From positions 1-27,677 of IMG/VR virus record IMGVR_UViG_3300025151_000227: a DNA stretch of 27,677 nt; one strand, given 5' to 3'. Each line of letters opens with the position of its first letter. Position 1 is the stretch's first letter. This document shows positions 10,593 through 18,064 of the stretch, in pieces. Source of the stretch: a virus. The notes beneath the pieces were generated by a model. It ran no database searches, had not been told where the DNA came from, and worked only from the letters and a program-made list of their open reading frames with translations. The translations under genes were made by a program, and so were the position numbers.

Positions 10593-10780
10593 CGTGTGAA
10601 TGTGGACACTGCTTTGGCATGGATTCAGCATTTGACTTCTTGGAAAAGAAATTGTGTCCCGAAGGAAAGGCTGCTGCCAAGCGGAAGTTCAAGGTGTACC
10701 CGAGCGCATATGCCAACGGTTGGGCCGTGCAGTACTGCCGTGGTAAGTTCCGCAAGAAGAAGGGAGGCAAGAAGAAGTGA
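10589..10780 (+). CDS. Small basic protein with YPSAYANG motif
   Basis: This gene encodes 63 residues. The ATG overlaps the stop of the giant gene (ATGA) and is preceded by GGTGATGGCGC, a good archaeal ribosome binding site, so I prefer it to the ATG at 10619. The N-terminus holds CECGHC, a possible metal-binding cluster. The middle holds the KFKVYPSAYANGWAVQYC motif, and the tail is a run of Lys and Arg. I recall similar K-F-x-V-Y-P-S-A-Y-A-N motifs in small proteins of tailed phages and large eukaryotic viruses, with no assigned function. The position directly after the giant structural gene and the strong positive charge suggest a DNA-associated virion or packaging accessory, but this is inference. 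Confidence 0.75.
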   Translation: MTCECGHCFGMDSAFDFLEKKLCPEGKAAAKRKFKVYPSAYANGWAVQYCRGKFRKKKGGKKK

Positions 10781-10935
10781 AACTGAAGCGTGACTCCTGC
10801 TGCTGCGGTGGCACAAAGCAGACCCCCTGTGTCTGCATGCTTAAGGGGGTCATGCAGTGTTCTCCAAGGAAGCCAAAGTGCCCTTGCTACCGCTTGATGG
10901 ACAAGCAAAAGACTCGGAAGGTGAAGGTGAAGTGA
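10777..10935 (+). CDS. Cys-rich basic microprotein, GTG start
   Basis: This 52-residue ORF starts with a GTG that overlaps the previous stop (GTGA) and sits after a GGGAGGC ribosome binding site at 10762-10768. It ends at a TGA overlapped by the next gene's GTG. It has eight cysteines: CCC at residues 8-10, then C17, C19, C27, C34 and C36, with CVC and CPC pairs. The C-terminus is Lys/Arg-rich. The density of cysteines and the exact overlap on both sides argue that it is a real gene. It may bind zinc or form a disulfide-linked or DNA-binding virion peptide. I do not recognise a family. Confidence 0.6.
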   Translation: MKLKRDSCCCGGTKQTPCVCMLKGVMQCSPRKPKCPCYRLMDKQKTRKVKVK

Positions 10936-11249
10936 CCGACCGTTGCACCTGCTATGACGTGCTTATCGTCAAGAACCTGAACCGTTGGTTCAAGGAGAAG
11001 TGGGTGGACGTGAGCCGCAAGGACAAGGACGGCAAGCACCCGCCCTGTGGACGTTCAAAGGCCAAGAAGGGCAGTAAGGGCTACCCTAAGTGCCGCCCGT
11101 CTGTCAAGGTCAGCAGCAAGACACCGAAGACCAGTGGTTCGATGAGCGAGGGTCAGAAGCGTGCAGCAACCAAGCGCAAGCGTTCCAAGAGGCAGGGCGT
11201 TGGTGGTAAGCCTACCATCGTGAAATCGGGTTACATAGGAGTGCGGTAA
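10932..11249 (+). CDS. Small basic protein with W-F-K-E-K-W motif
   Basis: This gene encodes 105 residues from the GTG at 10932. That start overlaps the preceding stop by GTGA and follows AAGGTGAAGGTGA. An in-frame ATG at 10857 would run deep into the upstream gene and is less likely. The N-terminal part reads CTCYDV then LNRWFKEKWVDVSRK. A CGRSKAKKGSKGYPKCRPS segment follows, then an Arg/Lys-rich tail with KRAATKRKRSKR and GGKPTIVK. The WxKEKW core with downstream CGR, YPKCRP and KRKR elements recalls small proteins I know from large eukaryotic viruses and marine phages (DUF5872-like), but I could not verify this. The charge suggests nucleic-acid contact. It sits in the small-basic-protein cluster between the giant structural gene and the baseplate block. 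Confidence 0.72.
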   Translation: MTDRCTCYDVLIVKNLNRWFKEKWVDVSRKDKDGKHPPCGRSKAKKGSKGYPKCRPSVKVSSKTPKTSGSMSEGQKRAATKRKRSKRQGVGGKPTIVKSGYIGVR

Positions 11250-11250
11250 C

Positions 11251-12477
11251 GTGACCCCTAATGAGCGCACCGTTTCCGGTTACTACCGCACCGCTACCAT
11301 CCCTGAAGATAAAACCCAACCTGTACGTAAGGTGCCATTAAACCCAAACTACTCGCCTAATCGGTTTGCTACGCTTGCTCTTTCTCAAGCCCTATCCGAC
11401 ATGCAGTTACCAATCGTACCTGAAACACCTGTACGGGGAGCCGTTGAGCAGCAACAAATGGACAAGGTGTTTGGACCTTGGAGGCATGAATACCACGGTC
11501 ATGAGGAAGATGTACGGCGAATTAACGAAAATCCACTCATGCGATTTTTGAGTCTTTCAGACACCAAAGCACCCAATGTTGGCATGCAGGATGGAGAAGT
11601 ACGGGTGTTTGACCCCGCGTTCCGTTCGTTTCGCGGTCATCGAGCCGTGCCAATTGATTACGAAAGCGGTAAGTTTGAGCCAAAATATGCTGCGAACCTG
11701 CGAAACCAATTCGGTCGTGTGGACAAAGACCAACTCGCTGAACTGGCTCAACGGGTTAAGGACTACCGACCGCAGTTTGATGCTTGGGAGGGTGACCTGT
11801 CAGAACGTGCGTGGCAGGGTGGTATGAAGGACTACACACAAGCCCGTGATGCTTTGCAATTTTTGTCGTCCATACGTCAAGACCCGAATCAGACCAAATT
11901 GTTTGAGTATGGGAACCCCGCGTACGCAAGCATGGTGAACGACCTGCGTAGCCGTATTCCTGTCGAAAAGGCTGAGAAAGACGCTAAAGGCAAGAAGGGC
12001 ATGGTCGTCGTTATTGCATTGGGGAAACCCAAGAAGGAAGAGAAGGTCAAGAAGAGTGACGTGGTTGTGAAGCGTCGAGCGATTGGTGTTCAACCCGGCA
12101 TGGCGTCGTGTACCAATCCAAACTGTTTGGCTCAAACCCCTGAAGGCTCGGGTGCGTGTCAGACCTGTGGCTCATCGCTCGACTTGCAGAAGGCAAAGAA
12201 GCCTGACCCACGCCTCAAGCGTATTGGTGTGAGCGGGTACAACAAGCCCAAGCGCACGCCAAACCACCCCAAGAAGAGCCACGTCGTCGTGGCTAAGGAG
12301 GGCAACAAGGTCAAGGTCATTCGCTACGGGCAGCAGGGTGTTTCCGGCTCGCCCAAGAAGCGCGGTGAATCCAAGTCCTACCGCAAGCGCCGCGAGTCGT
12401 TCAAGGCTCGCCACGCCAAGAACATCAAGCGCGGCAAGATGAGCGCCGCATACTGGGCAAACCGAAGCAAGTGGTGA
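11251..12477 (+). CDS. Virion-operon protein with zinc ribbon and DUF6321-like C-terminus
   Basis: This gene encodes 408 residues from a GTG start one base after the previous stop, with GGAGTG upstream. Residues 1-240 are an unrecognised, mostly polar region. Residues about 240-275 are Lys-rich. A CxxC pair (CTNPNC) and a second CQTCG pair near residues 287-312 form a zinc ribbon. The last 85 residues hold KRTPNHPKKSHVVVAKEG, then KVKVIRYGQQGVSG, then RRESFKARHAKNIKRGKMSA and end in AYWANRSKW. That C-terminus closely resembles what I recall as DUF6321, a small module common in phages and giant viruses, here fused to a large N-terminal extension. Its function is unknown. A DNA-binding or head-interior role is plausible from the charge. 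Confidence 0.8.
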   Translation: MTPNERTVSGYYRTATIPEDKTQPVRKVPLNPNYSPNRFATLALSQALSDMQLPIVPETPVRGAVEQQQMDKVFGPWRHEYHGHEEDVRRINENPLMRFLSLSDTKAPNVGMQDGEVRVFDPAFRSFRGHRAVPIDYESGKFEPKYAANLRNQFGRVDKDQLAELAQRVKDYRPQFDAWEGDLSERAWQGGMKDYTQARDALQFLSSIRQDPNQTKLFEYGNPAYASMVNDLRSRIPVEKAEKDAKGKKGMVVVIALGKPKKEEKVKKSDVVVKRRAIGVQPGMASCTNPNCLAQTPEGSGACQTCGSSLDLQKAKKPDPRLKRIGVSGYNKPKRTPNHPKKSHVVVAKEGNKVKVIRYGQQGVSGSPKKRGESKSYRKRRESFKARHAKNIKRGKMSAAYWANRSKW

Positions 12478-12479
12478 GT

Positions 12480-13199
12480 ATGACTCCGTTTGACCTCGCT
12501 TGGACATATCTGCTCAAGCAGGTACCGCCCCTCCGTGATTATGCAGGAGAAGACCTCGCCGCTATTCGATGGATTCCCGCAAACCGTCAGTCCTCGTACG
12601 CTATGCCGCGACCAGTTGTTGACACTGGGGGAGGTTCAACAGGGTGGTGGGAAGACAACGTTGTGAAGCCCCTTGGTAATCGGGTTCTTCCCGGTTATCG
12701 TGATGAAAGAATACAGGGGCCAATTACAGGTACGTGGGTATCACCCGCTGATGCAACGGCTCTATCTAATCCCGATTTGACCTCAAAATACGACTTGCCT
12801 CAAACATTGCTCGGAATTACCGAAAGTCCTCATTTTTTCCGTTATAGCAATCAAACAGGTTATCCTGAAGGATTTCAGTACGGTGGTTATGACCCTGAAC
12901 ATTTCGTGAGGATTCCGCTTCCTGACATGTTTGGCCGTCGAGTACGCACTCCTCAACAAATGGCCGAGTTTGCGCGGGATGCCTTAAGCAATCGTGATTC
13001 TGAATCAGAAGCAAAACTTGACTGGATGTCGGACATGGGCTTAGGGGACGAACTTCGTGCTGAAAGGTGGAAGGAGGACAGGGGTAAATCCATGACGCTT
13101 GATGATTTGGTGCGTGAGGGTCTTGTTGGTGTCCTTCCGCCATTGCCGAGTGCTGACCTCACCATGCCACCGTCACTCCAACCGAGGCAGGTGGCATGA
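12480..13199 (+). CDS. Tagged accessory virion protein, possible degenerate ART-like core
   Basis: This gene encodes 239 residues if the ATG at 12480 is used. GTGs at 12471 and 12474 are also in frame, and the GGTGA is very close to 12480, so the start is not certain. The first 13 residues (MTPFDLAWTYLLK) resemble those of the protein at 14937 (MDDAWALLKRQ). The central region has GTWVSPADATALSNP, then a hydrophobic strand, then EHFVRIPLPDM. These align by eye with YVSDDPMSARVYAGG and ERLVKLP of the other tagged protein. No HGT motif is visible, so any transferase activity would be lost. Five of about 18 Arg codons are AGA/AGG, more than in neighbouring structural genes. It overlaps the downstream hub-like gene by ATGA. 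Confidence 0.7.
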   Translation: MTPFDLAWTYLLKQVPPLRDYAGEDLAAIRWIPANRQSSYAMPRPVVDTGGGSTGWWEDNVVKPLGNRVLPGYRDERIQGPITGTWVSPADATALSNPDLTSKYDLPQTLLGITESPHFFRYSNQTGYPEGFQYGGYDPEHFVRIPLPDMFGRRVRTPQQMAEFARDALSNRDSESEAKLDWMSDMGLGDELRAERWKEDRGKSMTLDDLVREGLVGVLPPLPSADLTMPPSLQPRQVA

Positions 13200-14596
13200 C
13201 GCTCATTCGGGACACTGTTGTTGGTCGGTACAACACTGATGCAACCGAAGTAATGGCCCATGTACGCAAGCCAGTGTTCGTGGACAACGCGGTACACTAC
13301 GGTAGGCTTAGCGTGCAACGCAGCGGTAAGCCCAAGGTGACCGTTGAGCGCAACATGACGCGCACCTTGCAGGTCATGCCCGAGCGCGAGTACACGCTTG
13401 TTGAGGGTGAGTCCGACGTGCAACTGACGCACAAGAGTGCAGACGGTCATTCCTATTCAGGTACGCCGTATTTTGGCACCGATGTAATTTCCAATTCAAA
13501 TCAGCCTAAGTTGTTGTACAACGTATCGAATTATGCGCAACGGCTTGTCGGTGATAGCATCACTGACCGTGCCGTGGGCATCCTCATTGGCATGAAGAAC
13601 ATGAAGGGGCGCACGCTGCAATCCATCGGTTTCGACGGTGACGGTGTACGGCTCGGTCAGCCCGTAGGCGTTGGACTGCGTACCAGTGACCTTGCGGTAC
13701 GACTGGGTGAAGCGGCGACAAATGGTGCGACGAGTGTTGGCCTATCACGCCCGCGCAACACGTCCACGTCTTATCGCAACCATAGTACTCGGTTCGTTGG
13801 GCAGGATTTCAACAACTCCAATTTAATCACCGCGCTGCGCTTCCTTGGTCGCCACGACAGTCGCATTGTCTTGCTTGACCGCTTTGGGAATCTCCTGTAC
13901 GTGCCTGTCACGTTCAGTGAAAGCAACATCGAAATCAACAACGAAGGTGGGCTTGGTACCATTAAGGAAAACCCAGTGGACAACACCACCAATGCCGTGA
14001 CCATTCAGGGCCTCCCGTTGGCACTCAACGATATGGTCATCGTCACCGTCAGCGATGCTGAGGGGCAGGTCGAAGAAATCCGCGAAGACCCCTCACCAAT
14101 CGTTGACCACACCGTACGCTCCACAAACACTGCACGTCGTACTGCACGACAAATCCTGAAGGGTCAGTCATTGACCAAGGGTTCTCTCACATCGAGTGGC
14201 AACGAGAACATGACGCATGTGCGCCCCGGTACGGTCATTCGATTCAACGGCAAGAACAAGGTCGTCACGGAGGTCGTACACAAGCCGCTTGAGTCCATCA
14301 GCGACTTCACCATGCTAAACATCGAAACGGGGCTTGAGGGGGTCTTGCAGGGCATTGGTGAGTCATCCACGGTGCTCAGCAACAACGAAAACCCCTCGAC
14401 CTACGTGCAGCGTGTCGAAAGCAACCTGTCGTTCTTCGGTGAAGTGGACCTCATCATCAGCGCCAAGGTGACGAGCAGGCGCGTTGAGGCCACTGCAATC
14501 CTCATCGGCGGCGTTAAAGGGACGCGCACACGTGGCAAAATCGGTGGCAACGGGTTGCCCATCGGAGTGACCAAAGGACCGGAGGAGGTGAACTGA
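13196..14596 (+). CDS. Probable baseplate hub-like tail protein
   Basis: This gene encodes 466 residues and starts by ATGA overlap after GAGGCAGGTGGC. It is mostly beta-type sequence. Near residues 318-362 there is a helix (ARRTARQILKG), then a HVRPGTVIRFNGKNKVVTEVVH stretch split by short turns. A helix with an A-x-x-L pattern, followed by a P-G-x-x-I/V strand and a V-x-x-V-x-H strand, is typical of the hub domain of late control protein gpD/gp27-type baseplate proteins. This identification is inference from that pattern. The C-terminus reads RTRGKIGGNGLPIGVTKGPEE. It lies immediately before a small tail protein and upstream of the fibre gene, which fits a baseplate. The next gene starts by TGATG overlap. 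Confidence 0.65.
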   Translation: MTLIRDTVVGRYNTDATEVMAHVRKPVFVDNAVHYGRLSVQRSGKPKVTVERNMTRTLQVMPEREYTLVEGESDVQLTHKSADGHSYSGTPYFGTDVISNSNQPKLLYNVSNYAQRLVGDSITDRAVGILIGMKNMKGRTLQSIGFDGDGVRLGQPVGVGLRTSDLAVRLGEAATNGATSVGLSRPRNTSTSYRNHSTRFVGQDFNNSNLITALRFLGRHDSRIVLLDRFGNLLYVPVTFSESNIEINNEGGLGTIKENPVDNTTNAVTIQGLPLALNDMVIVTVSDAEGQVEEIREDPSPIVDHTVRSTNTARRTARQILKGQSLTKGSLTSSGNENMTHVRPGTVIRFNGKNKVVTEVVHKPLESISDFTMLNIETGLEGVLQGIGESSTVLSNNENPSTYVQRVESNLSFFGEVDLIISAKVTSRRVEATAILIGGVKGTRTRGKIGGNGLPIGVTKGPEEVN

Positions 14597-14940
14597 TGCC
14601 TGTGTCAAATCATCTGCGCCGTTTGCTGATTGAAACAATCAGGGACAACATCAACGAGGTAACGCTTGGTTTTGACGGTACACCTGCGACCAGTGACGAT
14701 GGTGCAGCGGGACGACCTGCCATCACGCTCACGCCCGAGGTGACCATCATTGACGAAACATCAGTGTTGGTTGAAGCGACCGTGCCTTTCGATGAGTCTT
14801 TTACTGAGTCACTGCGAGAAGTGTATGTACAGATGCGCAACACCAATGACTTCCTGCCCGTGGGACGATTCAACATCGCACCGTACACGAAGAACGGGTC
14901 TAAGGAAACGAAAATCCAAATCACAATCGAGGTGGAATGA
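14596..14940 (+). CDS. Small tail/baseplate protein
   Basis: This gene encodes 114 residues. The start overlaps the previous stop (TGATG) and follows GGAGGAGGTGA, one of the strongest ribosome binding sites in the window. An N-terminal helix (HLRRLLIETIRDNI) is followed by alternating strands ending LREVYVQMR, DFLPVGRFNIAPYTKNG and KIQITIEVE. The all-beta second half and its position between the hub-like gene and the fibre suggest a baseplate or tail-tip component. I do not recognise a named family. Confidence 0.65.
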   Translation: MPVSNHLRRLLIETIRDNINEVTLGFDGTPATSDDGAAGRPAITLTPEVTIIDETSVLVEATVPFDESFTESLREVYVQMRNTNDFLPVGRFNIAPYTKNGSKETKIQITIEVE

Positions 14941-15419
14941 TGTTGCCGATGGATGATGCTTGGGCTTTACTTAAGCGTCAAACTACTCTTGGTGAGTTTC
15001 ACCCTGATTTTCCCAGTCCCTATGGTGAAGTCAAGTACTACCACGGAACTCCAAGTACAGATAGACTTTCATTCATGCGCACGGGCATCGAACCACGTAG
15101 TGACAACAACAATGCGGCATATGTTTCTGATGACCCTATGAGTGCAAGAGTCTATGCAGGTGGTAATGCATACACTGATGATTTTACACCGGGTATGTTG
15201 ATTGGTGTTAGGGGTGAGCCGGAGGGATTAGGAGATGGCGAACACCGTTACTTTAGTACACCTCAAGGCATACCTCCCGAAAGATTGGTGAAATTGCCCA
15301 AGTCCTATCACGACCTAAGACCGGACAGGAAGGTATTGGAAGAGATGAATGAACGGATGGCAGGCATCCCAATCAGTGAATTGATGGCTGACGCCCCTGC
15401 GGAGTTCAGAAACTTTTGA
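14937..15419 (+). CDS. Tagged protein with ADP-ribosyltransferase-like core
   Basis: This gene encodes 160 residues. ATGs at 14937, 14940 and 14949 are possible starts, and 14937 overlaps the previous stop by ATGA after GAGGTGG. Residues 5-15 (MDDAWALLKRQ) match the N-terminal tag of the protein at 12480. Residues 34-40 contain YYHGTPS, residues 62-74 YVSDDPMSARVYA, and residues 109-121 PQGIPPERLVKLP. A Y-x-HGT strand, then a YVS-D-x-x-x-A-x-x-YA segment and a late I-P-P-E-R-L/I strand follow the order of H-Y-E type ADP-ribosyltransferase folds (H36, Y62 or Y73). The third catalytic residue is not clear. Seven of 12 Arg codons are AGA/AGG, unlike the flanking genes, which suggests later acquisition. 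It could be an injected or virion-borne modifier of host proteins. An inactive structural relative is the alternative. Confidence 0.65.
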   Translation: MMLPMDDAWALLKRQTTLGEFHPDFPSPYGEVKYYHGTPSTDRLSFMRTGIEPRSDNNNAAYVSDDPMSARVYAGGNAYTDDFTPGMLIGVRGEPEGLGDGEHRYFSTPQGIPPERLVKLPKSYHDLRPDRKVLEEMNERMAGIPISELMADAPAEFRNF

Positions 15420-15428
15420 GGTGAAACA

Positions 15429-17888
15429 ATGGCAGGCAACCCACTTTCAGGACATACCAAGGCCAACATGACGCTCAGCGGCTCAGCGCAGCCTGCTGAT
15501 GGGTTGAAGGACGGGGACCACATTCTCAGTCCAACGCTGACCAACTTCCTTGAGGGAATCCACGGCAACGGGATTCTGCTTGAGGAGGACACCGCGTACG
15601 GGGACGGGGACCGCGATGACCCTGAGAACCTACCCGGTGCGTGCAATCAGCAGACGAACTCCTACACGTTCCGCGTGCAGGGTGGACTGGCCGTTCTTGA
15701 TGGTGTCCTGTATGCCTTTGCAGATGGACCCGGCAACAGTACGGACATCGTAATCAGCGCCTCCAGTACGAGCAAGACGGGTAGCCCTACGGCCCTGACG
15801 AGTGGACAAGAAGCACTGGTGGTCGTGTACCTGTCTGCTGACGACAACGCCAAGCACGTGTACTGGGAGATGGGCACGGCGGTCACGACGGCCTCCAATA
15901 CCTACCCCACCACACCTTCTGCTTTCCTCAATACACCCGGCTCGTTGACCAACCGCAACACCACGGTGCTTGCTACGCTACGTGTTGTGTACAGTGCAAG
16001 TGGCGGTGACTACGACGTGAGTATCACCGAAATCAACGACAAGCGTACAATCTTGCGTCCAAGCCCTATTTACTTCAGTCCTGTTACAAGTGGAGCGGTT
16101 GCTGCAACTACGGCTGCAACGAACCCCGATGCGTTCCACTCCGGTGACGAAGCGGGTAGCCTTGCAGGTAGCCGTGTTGGGGCACTATGGCAATCGTACA
16201 ACGCTGACGGTGACTCGCTTCTGTACTACTCGGCCAAGACAGACAGTAGCACCCGTCATACTCACGTGCTCGGTCCATCGAGTGTCAAGGCGTTGACGCC
16301 CAGTTCCACGACGACATTCACGTACGACGAGAGCAGCATTTTCGTCATTACACCCGGCTCGGCACATCAGTTCAACCCAAGCGGCACGTTCCCCAAGGGG
16401 CACATGGTGTTCGTCAGCAATCACGCAGCGCACGGTACAAACGGCATTACATTCGACAACGGTGGCCTTGGTAGCATCATCTTGGGCAAGGAGTCTGCAC
16501 TCTTTGTGTACGACGGTAGCAACTGGAAGAGCGTCATTTTCGCAAGCGGTGCGACTTCGCCTAACGGTCATGGCGCAACAGGCATGGTGCAGTTGTCTGA
16601 CGGTGGTGGTGGGTTCACAAGTGATGCCAAGTTGTTTTGGACTACCGCTTCGTCCACTCTTACGGTCAACGGCAAACTCACTGTAACTGGCCTCATTGAC
16701 CCAACCGGTTTGGTCATTGACGAGAAAGCCAACGTTGCAGCCACAGGCCACACCACCGCAGCAGGCAAAGGCTTGCTTTGGGTCAAGAACGATGCACCAA
16801 ATCGCCTCTATTTCACAGACGATGCAGGGACCGACAAGAAGGTGATTCATGCTACGGATAGCGTTACTGAACTCAGTGATGTGAGTAACGCCGGGTCGGG
16901 CATCATCATCTCCGATGCCGAACGCACGAAACTGACCAACATCGAAACGGCGGCAGATGTCACCGATGCAACCAATGTTAAGGCGGCACTTAACGGAATG
17001 AGTTTGTCTGACATCGGCTCACCTGCTGCCGCAGACCGCGTGTTGATTCAGGATGCAGATGATTCAAACAACATCAAGTATGCTGACTTCAGCGATTTTG
17101 GTGGTGGCTCAGGGACAGTCACAAGTGTCGCTACGACGGCACCCATCACAGGCGGCACAATCACTGCCACGGGTACAATCGGCATCAGCGCGGCCACCAC
17201 AAGCGCAGCAGGGTCCATGTCCGCCGCAGACAAGACCAAGTTGGACGGCATCGCTGCAAGTGCTACGGCAAATGACACTGATGCAAACCTGAAGAATCGT
17301 GCTAATCACACGGGTACGCAACTTGCTGCCACCATCAGTGACTTTGCCCCCGCAATTGCTTCTGACCCAACAGTTGCAGCAAACACTGCTAAGCAGGGCT
17401 TTGTTGACCCACTGTACCTCACCGCTAAGGTTGGTACCAACACCAACGATGCGGGACTCACGGCAGGCACGTGGCACAAGGTTGAGTACTGGGACACGAT
17501 TAGCAACAACACTCTCGCTCTTGACAGTGCCACAGATGGTGAGAAGTTCACCGTTGGCTCCGGGCAAGGCGGTCTGTATTCCATTCATGCGCAGGTGGGT
17601 TGGGTGGCCACAAACTCAACTTTGCCTTCATCGGGTACAAGTCCATACCAACTTCACGTTGCCATTTACGTCAATGGTTCTGTGGTGGTGAGACAGGGTT
17701 CTGCGACCTACGGAAGTCCTTCTGCGAAGACCGCGCCGATTTCGACAGAAATTGTGTTGGCTGATTCAGACTACGTTGAAATTTACTTCTTCGTTCGCAA
17801 AGAAGATGACACCAGTAATACTGGTACTCAACAACTACGCGGTGGAGAATACTGTCGTTGGTCCGTGCGAAGGATTGGTGCATCCTGA
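15429..17888 (+). CDS. Tail fibre protein with C1q-like tip
   Basis: This gene encodes 819 residues, with GAGGTGAAACA before the ATG. The N-terminal 230 residues begin MAGNPLSGHTKANMTLSG and contain FRVQGGLAVLDGVLYAFAD, a likely attachment region. Residues 270-390 are beta-rich. From about 470 there are classic fibre repeats: SDAERTKLTNIETAADVTDA, GTVTSVATTAPITGGTI, ADKTKLDGIAASATA and NRANHTGTQLAATISDF. The last 150 residues, with WHKVEYWDTISNNTL, GGLYSIHAQVGW, HVAIYVNGSVVV and a closing YCRWSVRRI, follow a C1q/TNF-like jelly-roll pattern and are the likely receptor-binding tip. Placement at the end of the structural operon is usual for a receptor-binding fibre. No intramolecular chaperone domain or catalytic triad was seen. 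Confidence 0.85.
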   Translation: MAGNPLSGHTKANMTLSGSAQPADGLKDGDHILSPTLTNFLEGIHGNGILLEEDTAYGDGDRDDPENLPGACNQQTNSYTFRVQGGLAVLDGVLYAFADGPGNSTDIVISASSTSKTGSPTALTSGQEALVVVYLSADDNAKHVYWEMGTAVTTASNTYPTTPSAFLNTPGSLTNRNTTVLATLRVVYSASGGDYDVSITEINDKRTILRPSPIYFSPVTSGAVAATTAATNPDAFHSGDEAGSLAGSRVGALWQSYNADGDSLLYYSAKTDSSTRHTHVLGPSSVKALTPSSTTTFTYDESSIFVITPGSAHQFNPSGTFPKGHMVFVSNHAAHGTNGITFDNGGLGSIILGKESALFVYDGSNWKSVIFASGATSPNGHGATGMVQLSDGGGGFTSDAKLFWTTASSTLTVNGKLTVTGLIDPTGLVIDEKANVAATGHTTAAGKGLLWVKNDAPNRLYFTDDAGTDKKVIHATDSVTELSDVSNAGSGIIISDAERTKLTNIETAADVTDATNVKAALNGMSLSDIGSPAAADRVLIQDADDSNNIKYADFSDFGGGSGTVTSVATTAPITGGTITATGTIGISAATTSAAGSMSAADKTKLDGIAASATANDTDANLKNRANHTGTQLAATISDFAPAIASDPTVAANTAKQGFVDPLYLTAKVGTNTNDAGLTAGTWHKVEYWDTISNNTLALDSATDGEKFTVGSGQGGLYSIHAQVGWVATNSTLPSSGTSPYQLHVAIYVNGSVVVRQGSATYGSPSAKTAPISTEIVLADSDYVEIYFFVRKEDDTSNTGTQQLRGGEYCRWSVRRIGAS
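17097..17350 (+). repeat. Tail-fibre repeat zone
   Basis: Within the fibre gene, this stretch encodes the linked motifs GTVTSVATTAPITGG, TGTIGISAATTSAAGS, ADKTKLDGIAASA and NRANHTGTQLAATISDF. They are standard in tailed-virus fibres and are exchanged between unrelated viruses. An earlier degenerate copy of the AD-x-TKL-x-x-I element (DAERTKLTNIETAA) lies near 16915. The zone forms the shaft between the attachment region and the C1q-like tip. Confidence 0.7.
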
Positions 17889-18064
17889 TGAGTAAAACAA
17901 TGCAAGAGGCCATTCAAGGCCAATACCCCACGCTTGACTTTGCTGAGTACGCGGTAGTCACCTCGTCCTCATCAGGGCAGACATACCATGCTGACCAGTG
18001 GCCTGCATCGGGCTTTGGTAACGCGCCTACACTCACTCAAGTGCAAACGTGGATGGCTTCATAG
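17888..18064 (+). CDS. 58-residue protein at the end of the structural operon
   Basis: This ORF starts with an ATG overlapping the fibre stop (TGATG); a longer reading from 17858 would lie inside the fibre gene and is rejected. It begins MSKTMQEAIQGQYPTLDFAE and ends TLTQVQTWMAS, with no Cys and no membrane segment. The composition suggests a short soluble alpha/beta protein. Its position directly after the fibre gene would suit a small fibre-associated or fibre-assembly factor, but I recognise no family. The TAG stop abuts the stop of the convergent operon. Confidence 0.65.
   Translation: MSKTMQEAIQGQYPTLDFAEYAVVTSSSSGQTYHADQWPASGFGNAPTLTQVQTWMAS

Noticed and set aside
10857-10931. Longer N-terminus for the WFKEKW protein from the ATG at 10857
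   Set aside because: This part overlaps the Cys-rich microprotein in another frame, lacks a suitable ribosome binding site, and the GTG at 10932 has both a GTGA overlap and GGTGA.
16185-16850. 221-codon minus-strand ORF opposite the fibre gene
   Set aside because: Shadow of the fibre gene; no recognisable domain, and the Cys-rich appearance comes from reverse reading of Gly/Thr/Ala codons.
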